Shown here: positions 5,351-12,178 of the stretch, in pieces
How positions within the stretch are numbered: position 1 is the stretch's first letter
How the letters are laid out: the number at the start of each line of letters is the position of its first letter
Origin: Opitutia bacterium
GTDB lineage: Bacteria; Verrucomicrobiota; Verrucomicrobiia; Opitutales; UBA953
Assembly: GCA_947378905.1 (NCBI GenBank)
Contig: CANCLV010000029.1
Coordinates: forward strand, 1-12,178
Direction of reading: 5' to 3'
DNA: 12,178 nucleotides
Translations under genes and position numbers: made by a program
The notes under the pieces: generated by a model
What the model was told of the DNA's origin: nothing
Databases searched by the model: none
What the model saw: the letters and a program-made list of their open reading frames with translations, nothing else

Positions 5351-6292
5351 TCAGAATAATTCCCCTTGGGAGGGTTTTGGTTTTGGCGGCGGAACTGCCT
5401 TCTCTACTTCTGGACTCATGAGTCCGTGCTTAGTCTGATACTTTCGTAAAGTGGAATGCATTTCCATCGATAAAAGAAACTCAGCAACAGCGGCCGTGTC
5501 TTCTGTAGCTGAACTACCTAACTCCACTTCAAAATGCGTCTGGAATCTCACCAAATTTAAATTACTACGAATGCGATCAGCTTCGGTCTTTATCTGTTCT
5601 GCAAATCGTGCCGGTTCAATAGTATCAGCCGCCGCCAAAATCGCTTCTAATCCTCCATACTGCTTTAACCACTTCACTGCGGTCTTAGGTCCAACACCTT
5701 TTAAGCCAGGGATGTTATCGGAGGTGTCACCAATGAGCGCGAGGTAGTCGGCGATTAAACTCGGAGGAACTCCAAATTTTTCTTCCACGCCTGACGCATC
5801 TAAATGTCTCCAGCCCATGGCTGGATTTGCGGTAGGCGGTGGTGCTAGTTGGGTAACCTTACCGCCTACACACTGTCCAAAATCTTTATCAGCACTGACA
5901 ATAATACATTCGTGCCCCTCGGCAGATAATTTTTGTACGGCGGTAGCGATTAAATCATCGGCCTCGACTCCCCGCTTTTCAATTACCTCAAATCCCAAAA
6001 GTGCGGTGAGCTTTTTAATTTCAGGAAGCTGTAAAATAATATCTTCAGGCGTATCATCACGTTGACCTTTGTACTCGGGTAAAACGGCGAGATGTCGATC
6101 CGATCCGCCTAAATCAAAAAACACGACTGACCGATCGGGCTTTTGGCCTTCGCGTAAATCCTGCAGAGATTTTATCCAGCCATGGAGTGCACCGGTAGGA
6201 AATTGGTCGGACTGGCGACGCAGATTGGATTTCTCCATCGCGAAGTGACTTCGAAACACCAAGTTGAATCCATCTACAAGCAGCCAGCGCAT
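5351..6292 (-). CDS. Stand-alone 5'-3' exonuclease (FEN / Pol I N-terminal domain type)
   Basis: This nuclease family removes 5' flaps and RNA primers, as the N-terminal domain of DNA polymerase I does. Here it is a separate 313-residue protein with no polymerase part. All catalytic landmarks are intact: LLVDGFN with D7, FD at 59-60, the PEYKGQR arch residues (72-78), GVEADDLIA with E110, D112 and D113, SADKDFGQ (133-140) with D135 and D137, and GDTSDNIPG (188-196) followed by the helix-3-turn-helix GVGPKTA. The C-terminus is PPPKPKPSQGELF, and the final QGELF resembles a sliding-clamp-binding peptide. A GTG at 6322 would add ten residues. I prefer the ATG at 6292 because the family starts directly at the first strand and GGAG lies about 12 bases upstream of it. 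A terminator sits just upstream, at the end of the pilus operon. Confidence 0.9.
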   Translation of the reverse strand: MRWLLVDGFNLVFRSHFAMEKSNLRRQSDQFPTGALHGWIKSLQDLREGQKPDRSVVFFDLGGSDRHLAVLPEYKGQRDDTPEDIILQLPEIKKLTALLGFEVIEKRGVEADDLIATAVQKLSAEGHECIIVSADKDFGQCVGGKVTQLAPPPTANPAMGWRHLDASGVEEKFGVPPSLIADYLALIGDTSDNIPGLKGVGPKTAVKWLKQYGGLEAILAAADTIEPARFAEQIKTEADRIRSNLNLVRFQTHFEVELGSSATEDTAAVAEFLLSMEMHSTLRKYQTKHGLMSPEVEKAVPPPKPKPSQGELF

Positions 6293-6328
6293 GGGGATTA
6301 GTTTCTCCGAACTCGGCAACACCTCGAG

Positions 6329-6358
6329 AAAAAAGCAGGCCCACCGCGAAGGTGGGCC
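6329..6358 (-). terminator. Rho-independent terminator of the pilus operon
   Basis: On the minus strand GGCCCACC and GGTGGGCC form a perfect 8-bp GC-rich stem (arms 6351-6358 and 6338-6345) with a 5-base TTCGC loop. Three bases later a run of six T follows (6334-6329). It lies 26 bases after the secretin stop and just before the exonuclease start. Confidence 0.92.
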
Positions 6359-6384
6359 CGATTTAAACCTACTTCACTTATCTA

Positions 6385-9339
6385 CTACTGTGCAGCAGGT
6401 GCTGGAGTTGTAGGTGCAGTAGGAGTGTTGTTAACCTCGATAGGTTCGCGGTAAACAGCACCACCTGGGGAAAGAATGACTGGGTTGGAGAAGGTCGAAC
6501 CCGCACGCATTCCTGGGTAGTTACTGCGAAGGGTCGCACCACCTGGGGAAACGAGGTTAGCAGTAACGAATACAGTAAGGTTACGTTTAACGGTCGACTT
6601 ACTGTTGGATCGGAAAGCGTTACCAAGGAGAGGAATATCACCTAGGACTGGGACTTTGTCGTTTACGGTCTTAACTTCTTCGCGAGTTAATCCACCGATA
6701 ACTACCGTAGCACCGTCGAACACGGTAACGTCGGTGGTCACTTCACGTGTAGTGAAGATAGGCTGGAAGAATCCAGAAGGTACAGAAACGGTGGTATTAC
6801 CAGAGATAGCAATCGAGGTTCCGCCATATTCAACGAAGCCTTCGAACTCAACGACCTTAGGTTTAAGGTTAAGAGCGATTGAGTCATCGGCGCCGACAGT
6901 TGGAGTAACTTCTAAAGTCACACCCACGTCTTGAACGGTGAAGTCTTGAGGTGTACCAGCGGTAATCGCTACAGCGTCACCACCCGTCTGGGAGGCGGCT
7001 GAAACCTGAGCTTGTACGTCGCCGTACGACTGAGGATAGCGAAGTAACTGAGCAATTTTAACAATCGCTGTTTTACCATCGAGAACAGTGAGGCTTGGGG
7101 CAGACATTAAATCTGCACCAGAGTTTTGTTCGATTGCTTTAAGGAAGATGGAGAGATCGTATGAACCAATTGTTCCAATTTGTCCCATTGCATAGCCGGA
7201 ATTAGAGGCTGCGGTTGGACCACCAAAATTTGGACTGGTGCCACCGTAATTTGCAGTCGGGAAAGCAGGAGGTAAATTAGGAATCGGTAGAGGAGTGCCA
7301 CCGCTGCTTACAATCTGTCCATTGCTCGATGTTGAAGTGCTTCCGTAAACATCGTTGATTGAGCGGAGATTGGTTTGTGCGCGAACACCGTTGGCGTCCG
7401 ATAAGCGCAGATTGCTGCTCAACTCATTAAGTGAGGATTCCGAAACTTCGATGAACTTAGCTTCGATGTGAACCTGTTTGATGTCGGAGTAACGACGGAG
7501 AATGTTACGGATGCGTTCGAGGTTCTTACGATTCTGCGTAACGATGAGTGTAGTGCCGTCGTAATTGAGCTGAGCACCTTGAACTTCGAATGACACACCG
7601 GAGCGAGTTAAGAAGTTTTTGATACCTTCATTGCGAGGATTAACATCGCCTGAGCCAGAACCAGAGGTTGCACTTCCGCCGAACGGACTAGCAGCACCGC
7701 CTGATGTTGAAGTAGATACGCCAGTGTTGAGACCGGTCATCTTGGTTTCAGCAGCAGAACTCAATGGGAAGAATTCTGTTTCTAAATCATTCGAACCAGA
7801 GTCAGGACGGATTTCTAAAATGCCCTGATTGATGGTGTAGGTGAAGTTTACCTGTTTGGTAATTAAATCGATGGCCTTCTCTAAGGAAACATTACGCAGA
7901 GTCATGTTGACGGAAGGATTCTTACGGTCTGGGTCGATGACCACCATGTTCACACCTTTATTTTCCTTATCGTAGGACTGGGAAATATTGATGAGTTGGG
8001 TGATCGCGCGGTCAAACGGCATATCACGGATATTGATCTCAGGTACAGTGATTGAGCGGAGTTTATCGATGGTCGGATCGGTATCAGTCTTGCCCGAGGT
8101 GCCCACGACTTCGCGGTTATAAACTTCAGGAAGTTTCCAGCTTTCGTCGAGTAACTCAAAAAGTTTACCCTTGGTTACACCGCGATTCCACTGACCAGAA
8201 TTTTCGGAAATGAATTGGCGGATGCGAACTTGGAAAGCTTTAGCTTCCGAGTTGTTTGGCTGGTACTGGAGAACTTCGCGATAAGCATCGAGTGCACCGG
8301 TGTAGTCTCCGTAGAGATAACGAGCACGACCCTTAATCAAGAGTTCATCAATCTTTTGATCTTTAGCACGAAGACCAGGTGAGAGATCGTCAATGTTGCG
8401 ATAAGTAGGGTCAGCCTTCTTGTCATTGAATTCTTCACGAAGCGCACGAGCGGCAGCTTCATCAACTTTAAGGTTTTCGAAATCTTTGATGTAACCATCA
8501 GCCTTGGTCATTTCGCGTGCTTCAATGGCAGCTAACGCGCGACGAGAGTAGATTGCGGCTACGTCATTCTTAATACGGGCAGCGAGTTTAGATGTCGCGA
8601 TGTTATTAGGTAGGCCTTGTTTAGCCTTATCTAATTTTTCTTTCGCAGAATCATAATCTTCGTCGCGAATTAAACCTTCAGCTTCAACAACCAGAGCAGT
8701 AGAAGCGCTGATTTTAACATCGTTTAATTTTGCAATACGGTCGATTTCGGCACGAGCGATTGCGTCGGTGCCTTGGTCGCCTGCCTCACGTCGACCCAGA
8801 ATATCCTGGCGAGTAAGAGCGATTTCATCGCGTAAAGGCTGTGCTGATGGATTGTTGGGGAGTGCACCGTTAGCACCGTCGAGAATTCTTAAAGCCTCTT
8901 TATAATTTGCTTGGTCAGCTTTTTCCTTAGCCAAAGCAATGGCGGACTCAACTTCGCGGTAGAGATTCTGGTGAGTGACTTCAACCGAAGTAATTAAGTT
9001 GGTCGGTTTAGCGGACTCTTTAGTTGGCTCGCTAGATTTAACGGCAACAGGTTCGGCCACGACGGGGGCGCCCGACTTAGTTGCTTCGGCGGCGGCGATA
9101 GCGGCATTAACAGCAGCTAAGCCCTCTTTAGCACCCTCGTCATTTTGATCGAGTTTTTGTAATGCCTCATAGCGATCACGAGCGACTTTCAAGTCGCCTT
9201 CTTCGCGGGCCTTAAGTGCCTCAGAAAGAATTTGTGTCTTTTGCTTAATCGGATCGCTGTCCTGAGCGATCAAAGAGCCGACCGCAATGACAGCGGCAAG
9301 TAAGGCCCAAGCAAATGTGTTACGTGTGATAGTTTTCAT
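6385..9339 (-). CDS. Type IV pilus secretin, TPR-rich, Amuc_1098-like (PilQ/GspD family)
   Basis: This protein should form the outer-membrane ring through which the pilus passes. A signal peptide covers residues 1-25 (cleavage likely at SLIA/QD). The next 360 residues are helical with TPR-like segments (about 40-80, 134-165, 334-365), unlike the AMIN domains of proteobacterial PilQ. An STN-like domain follows at about 430-512 (VPEINIRDMPFDRAI, VNMTLRNVSLEKAI). After a Gly/Ser linker (535-566) comes a secretin N1-type domain (572-645, with NYDGTTLIVTQNRKNLERI). Then a Pro/Gly-rich loop (680-718) and the secretin barrel (about 725-930) follow. The barrel has LMSAPSLTVLDG, VGVTLEVTPTV and the hallmark VPVLGDIPLLGNAF (896-909). 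The tail is Pro/Thr/Ala-rich. At 984 residues it is large for the family. It is the last gene of the operon, 19 bases after its neighbour. There is no Shine-Dalgarno motif; the leader even contains CCTCTTT. Confidence 0.93.
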   Translation of the reverse strand: MKTITRNTFAWALLAAVIAVGSLIAQDSDPIKQKTQILSEALKAREEGDLKVARDRYEALQKLDQNDEGAKEGLAAVNAAIAAAEATKSGAPVVAEPVAVKSSEPTKESAKPTNLITSVEVTHQNLYREVESAIALAKEKADQANYKEALRILDGANGALPNNPSAQPLRDEIALTRQDILGRREAGDQGTDAIARAEIDRIAKLNDVKISASTALVVEAEGLIRDEDYDSAKEKLDKAKQGLPNNIATSKLAARIKNDVAAIYSRRALAAIEAREMTKADGYIKDFENLKVDEAAARALREEFNDKKADPTYRNIDDLSPGLRAKDQKIDELLIKGRARYLYGDYTGALDAYREVLQYQPNNSEAKAFQVRIRQFISENSGQWNRGVTKGKLFELLDESWKLPEVYNREVVGTSGKTDTDPTIDKLRSITVPEINIRDMPFDRAITQLINISQSYDKENKGVNMVVIDPDRKNPSVNMTLRNVSLEKAIDLITKQVNFTYTINQGILEIRPDSGSNDLETEFFPLSSAAETKMTGLNTGVSTSTSGGAASPFGGSATSGSGSGDVNPRNEGIKNFLTRSGVSFEVQGAQLNYDGTTLIVTQNRKNLERIRNILRRYSDIKQVHIEAKFIEVSESSLNELSSNLRLSDANGVRAQTNLRSINDVYGSTSTSSNGQIVSSGGTPLPIPNLPPAFPTANYGGTSPNFGGPTAASNSGYAMGQIGTIGSYDLSIFLKAIEQNSGADLMSAPSLTVLDGKTAIVKIAQLLRYPQSYGDVQAQVSAASQTGGDAVAITAGTPQDFTVQDVGVTLEVTPTVGADDSIALNLKPKVVEFEGFVEYGGTSIAISGNTTVSVPSGFFQPIFTTREVTTDVTVFDGATVVIGGLTREEVKTVNDKVPVLGDIPLLGNAFRSNSKSTVKRNLTVFVTANLVSPGGATLRSNYPGMRAGSTFSNPVILSPGGAVYREPIEVNNTPTAPTTPAPAAQ

Positions 9340-9358
9340 CGGAGCTTAAAGAGGTAAA

Positions 9359-10282
9359 TTATTTAGTAAGTTTGGTTTTATCTTTTTCTTTGGAAGTAGG
9401 GGTCGCAGACTTGGGGTCTACGGGAGCAGGTAGGGATAGAACCTGTTGGTCGGATCTTTGACCCTTTTTGGGGTCGAGAATGTACTTCTTCTCAACGGTC
9501 ACGGTCTTGTTTACTAAGTCAATGTCTTTGATAATGTAATGGGCCTTTTCGTATTTAAAATCGTCACCTTTCTTGTGGAAAGTCCATGATTTAGCGGGGT
9601 CGTCTGTGGCCGTGATAACCACATCGATTGTATCTTCAAACTCTAGGGCTTTTTCGTCGTTTATGGTGACCTTGCGACCCAGGAGTCTGTCCTCGAGGAC
9701 CAGAATCTTTTGTTGAAAGCCATCAGCTTGCTTAACCACCTTATATTCCAAGGGATAAACGGGGGTCTTATCGTTTAACGGACGCTTTAAGCGACATTTT
9801 TCGAACCATTCTTTGGTGAGGGTATTCTCAATAGAGAACTCCCTGTCCTCTTCTTTGCCAGACTTTCCAGCAACGGTGGAACGCAAAACGTAGGGATAAG
9901 TTGGGTGACCAACGCTTACCAGTGAAACTCCAAAAGGTGGCAAGGGTATAGCCTTCTTGTTTGCCGGTACATACTCGGCCTGTGATGGGTCCCAGGCGAT
10001 ATCAATGGTGGTGAAGAGATCGTAATCCCAACCGTCATCATTTTCTTCAGGAGTGAACCAGTCTTTAATTTCTGGATTTAAAGCCAGTTTAGGGGTCGCA
10101 GGATATTCAACACCTGCAGCGGTTTGTTTTAATTCAGGAATCGCTTTTTCACGATCTTCATCCGCTGGAACCAATGGCTTAATGCTGAGCAAACCATCAC
10201 TCAGTGCCCAGTAGCCCAGGAATGATAAAATGAAAATTCCTAGTGCTGTGAATAGAGCCAATAAATCTTTTTTGAAATTCAT
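9359..10282 (-). CDS. Amuc_1099-like pilus-locus protein, single membrane anchor
   Basis: Position and layout match the Amuc_1099 type of protein found between the Amuc_1100-like gene and the secretin in Verrucomicrobiota. The 307-residue product has a short basic N-terminus, one membrane segment (about 8-27) and a periplasmic part. That part contains the conspicuous DWFTPEENDDGWDYDLFT stretch near 75-92 and beta-rich segments such as FEDTIDVVI and VEKKYIL. The C-terminus is Lys/Thr-rich and polar. By position it could do the job of PilP, linking the inner-membrane complex to the secretin, but I see no PilP motif or lipobox. The gaps to its neighbours are 16 and 19 bases and very AT-rich, with no Shine-Dalgarno motif. 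The operon role is strongly suggested by context; the molecular role is unknown. Confidence 0.75.
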   Translation of the reverse strand: MNFKKDLLALFTALGIFILSFLGYWALSDGLLSIKPLVPADEDREKAIPELKQTAAGVEYPATPKLALNPEIKDWFTPEENDDGWDYDLFTTIDIAWDPSQAEYVPANKKAIPLPPFGVSLVSVGHPTYPYVLRSTVAGKSGKEEDREFSIENTLTKEWFEKCRLKRPLNDKTPVYPLEYKVVKQADGFQQKILVLEDRLLGRKVTINDEKALEFEDTIDVVITATDDPAKSWTFHKKGDDFKYEKAHYIIKDIDLVNKTVTVEKKYILDPKKGQRSDQQVLSLPAPVDPKSATPTSKEKDKTKLTK

Positions 10283-10298
10283 AGATTATATATATTTT

Positions 10299-11390
10299 TT
10301 ATTTTTTGGGCTCTGCTCCAGGGGTAGGCTTATCTTCAGGAGCGTAAAGATAATCGATTTGTAAGGTGATCTCTGAAAAATTTTGGTGAACGACGACTTT
10401 GCGCTCCTCCTTAGCGGGAGCCGTTGGGGTTGCTGAAGAACCCAGAACAGGAGTTGCCGTAAAATCTATTTGATCTGCAATCGGCTGACCAGGGACACCC
10501 AAGTTAGCAATGGCGGTGGTGCCTAAAACTTTTAAAATCTCAGGTTGCGGATTATTAATTTCAATCGAAGTGATTACCACCGGACGTCCACTATTTCTAA
10601 TTTTGTTGATGTATGTTCGCAGGGTTGGAGTGGTTGCTACGAAACGGACTCGGAAAGAAAGTCCGTCAACCAAGGGAGGGTTACGGAATGTGCGCGTTGG
10701 TAAAAATTCATCGTTTTCTCCACGTGCACCCTCAACAGGTCCAAATGTACCAGCATTGGGTTTACCTGCAGCAATCACTTCATAAGTTTCAATCGGTTCG
10801 CGATCGATAGACTGTAATAAAATGGCGCTGCGGTTCGGTGTATTGGGGCGTGAGTCGACCAGAGTCTTATAAAGAAAATCGATAATCTGTAATTGTTGAT
10901 CAACCTTCGCTAAGTTCGCACCCTTCGGAGATGTACCTGGATTGCGAATGTAACGACGGAAACCAAATTCACATTTTTCGTTAGGGACCATGCGAATGTC
11001 TTTATCCGCTGAGAGCTTTGTCCACTCATCTACATTCTGTTTAATCGACGAAGCTAAATCTGAACTCGCTAAGTTTTCCTTACCAACAAAACGGTTAGTG
11101 GATACAGCTGAGATAGCCTGACGAAGATCATCGCGCTGCTTAACCAAGGCTTCATAGTCCTGCTTCGAAGCATTGACGTTGGTGGTGGTCAAAGAAACCG
11201 GAGGTACACCTGAAATAATTTCCTGACCTTTTAACAACCGACGATAATTAGCTAATTGGTTCGCGAGTTTCTTCTCTTCGTCAGCACGGCTTCCGTTCGC
11301 AGTAAAACAAAGAACCACGCCGCCAATAAAGACAATCATCAGAACAATGATGAGAGTGTAAAAACCTTTATTCTTTTTGAAATTTTCCAT
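10299..11390 (-). CDS. Amuc_1100-like (PilO-like) pilus inner-membrane protein
   Basis: The 363-residue protein has the PilO-type layout. A short cytoplasmic N-terminus is followed by a membrane segment (about 11-31), periplasmic coiled-coil stretches (36-55 and 77-95) and two alpha/beta, ferredoxin-like regions. The first region holds EFGFRRYIRNP (141-151). The second spans about 185-350: FRVRFVATTPTLRTYINKI (246-264) and ITSIEINNP (273-281), then a disordered Pro/Ala stretch, then ITLQIDYLY (341-349). These elements follow the order seen in A. muciniphila Amuc_1100 (317 residues), which structural work relates to PilO and which is known as a TLR2-active surface protein. The tail ends Pro/Lys-rich. 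The start lies 5 bases after the PilM/PilN stop, so translation is probably coupled. Homology is judged from layout, motifs and gene order. Confidence 0.82.
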   Translation of the reverse strand: MENFKKNKGFYTLIIVLMIVFIGGVVLCFTANGSRADEEKKLANQLANYRRLLKGQEIISGVPPVSLTTTNVNASKQDYEALVKQRDDLRQAISAVSTNRFVGKENLASSDLASSIKQNVDEWTKLSADKDIRMVPNEKCEFGFRRYIRNPGTSPKGANLAKVDQQLQIIDFLYKTLVDSRPNTPNRSAILLQSIDREPIETYEVIAAGKPNAGTFGPVEGARGENDEFLPTRTFRNPPLVDGLSFRVRFVATTPTLRTYINKIRNSGRPVVITSIEINNPQPEILKVLGTTAIANLGVPGQPIADQIDFTATPVLGSSATPTAPAKEERKVVVHQNFSEITLQIDYLYAPEDKPTPGAEPKK

Positions 11391-11395
11391 GGAAA

Positions 11396-12178
11396 TTAAA
11401 GAGCTTTGTCGGATTTAATCACCAAAGTGAGTGTGGTGCGTGGAACGTTGGCCTCCTTGGTGAAATCTACTTTAATTTCATCTTCAGGAACCTCGGCAAC
11501 GAAGGGGGACTTTTTAAGACTTTCAATTAAAGTAGCCTTACGTTCTTTAAATTCTTGAGCCTTAAAAGATTTTCCTGGCGGAACTTTCTCCAACAAGGTT
11601 CGGGTCGTGATCGTGATCTTGGTGACATTGGTGGCGACCTTAGAAGCATCAGGCTCGGTGCCAGTGGCGACGACGGCGGACTCACGACGTACGCGCAATT
11701 CCTCGATCCAAGTATTCTTTGCCGTAAGCACCCGCGATTGTAAATCAGCGAGGAAGATTGGCCAATTAGGGGAGTTGGATGCAACAAACTCCAACTGCTG
11801 GTTAACCGCTAAAACAGCCAGAGAATCTTCACGCGTTGTCTTAATTGTATTTTGATAACTGGTGAGTTCATCTGATTTCTTTTTAATGACCTTAAACTGC
11901 TCCTTATTGTAATCAACCGCGGCATTAAGAGTGAATAAAATGGGTATCGGCGAGAGAGCTAATAATAAAGCCGCGACAGCGAATTTAATTTTTTGTGACT
12001 CGAAGCTGATTTGTCCGGCAATATCGCGGGGAATTAAATTAACACCCAGTGCCGCAGGAGAAAGTAAACGCGAGGCTTCACCAACCACTTCTGAAAGTTG
12101 ATGAATGTGCTGCATAACATAATCAGCATTCATTTCCGAGCTCAGTGAGATAACACCGAGCGGATTAAATTCTTCGAC
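11396..12178 (-). CDS. PilM-PilN fusion protein, C-terminal part (Amuc_1101-like)
   Basis: The frame is open to the right edge, so the N-terminus is missing; 260 residues are visible. The methionine at 12133 is internal, since 15 sense codons precede it in frame. The first visible residues, VEEFNPLGVISLSSEM, fit the end of a PilM actin-like domain, which typically has an E-x-x-NPF-type motif near its C-terminus. They are followed by ALGVNLIPRD (about 44-53 of the visible part), the PilN N-terminal signature. Then come a membrane segment (about 65-84), a coiled-coil (87-115), NWPIFLADLQSRV (138-150) and a periplasmic alpha/beta domain. PilM and PilN are normally separate and bind through the PilN N-terminus; here they appear joined. 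It would anchor the alignment complex on both faces of the inner membrane. The PilN part is clear; the PilM part is inferred from a short segment. Confidence 0.78.
   Translation of the reverse strand, partial: VEEFNPLGVISLSSEMNADYVMQHIHQLSEVVGEASRLLSPAALGVNLIPRDIAGQISFESQKIKFAVAALLLALSPIPILFTLNAAVDYNKEQFKVIKKKSDELTSYQNTIKTTREDSLAVLAVNQQLEFVASNSPNWPIFLADLQSRVLTAKNTWIEELRVRRESAVVATGTEPDASKVATNVTKITITTRTLLEKVPPGKSFKAQEFKERKATLIESLKKSPFVAEVPEDEIKVDFTKEANVPRTTLTLVIKSDKAL

Noticed and set aside
6293..6322. GTG start of the exonuclease at 6322
   Set aside because: It adds ten residues not typical of the family and would place the start six bases from the terminator T-tract. The ATG at 6292 begins at the conserved first strand.
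6378..6641. Minus-strand open frame overlapping the secretin 3' end, and similar frames within the secretin and PilN/PilO regions
   Set aside because: These are alternate-frame shadows of strongly supported genes with biased, low-complexity translations.
6385..12178. Type II secretion operon instead of a pilus operon
   Set aside because: The PilN signature GVNLIP, the PilM-like end and the Amuc_1098-1101 gene order favour a type IV pilus. No GspE/F/G-type genes are present in the window to decide otherwise.
1..12178. Mobile elements, prophage genes, CRISPR arrays or a defence system
   Set aside because: No transposase or integrase motifs, no direct repeats with spacers, and no terminal inverted repeats were seen on reading either strand. 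The tRNAs show no duplicated 3' end that would mark an integration site.

Overview
This window looks like the chromosome of a Verrucomicrobiota bacterium of moderate GC. The strongest reason is the minus-strand block at 6385-12178. Its order, a PilM/PilN-type protein, an Amuc_1100-like protein, an Amuc_1099-like protein and a large secretin, matches the type IV pilus locus known from Akkermansia muciniphila (Amuc_1101 to Amuc_1098). The class is not clear from the sequence; Opitutia is a guess. Nearly all coding starts lack a Shine-Dalgarno motif. No transposases, phage genes or CRISPR arrays are visible.

Layout from left to right. Positions 1-157 (minus) hold the start of a short-domain GYF_2 protein that runs off the window. 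Then come tRNA-Arg(UCU), folE2 (GTP cyclohydrolase IB) and tRNA-Thr(CGU), all on the minus strand. A plus-strand cluster follows at 1564-5298: an N-acetylhexosamine 1-kinase-like sugar kinase, a CvpA-family membrane protein overlapping it by 8 bases, and two tandem proteins that I do not recognise. A hairpin terminator at 5317-5345 closes this cluster. A stand-alone FEN-type 5'-3' exonuclease converges on it (minus, 5351-6292). A second terminator at 6329-6358 closes the pilus operon that fills the rest of the window.

The most novel element is the tandem pair at 3568-5298. By eye, each protein holds two copies of the same unit of about 105 residues, giving four diverged copies in two genes. 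The genes lie in the same reading frame, separated by one TAA codon and six further sense codons. The first has a signal peptide and the second has none.

The pilus genes probably work together. The PilM/PilN fusion, the PilO-like Amuc_1100 homologue and the Amuc_1099-like bitopic protein would form the inner-membrane alignment complex. The secretin with its TPR-rich periplasmic part would form the outer-membrane pore. The exonuclease, folE2 and tRNAs are housekeeping functions.
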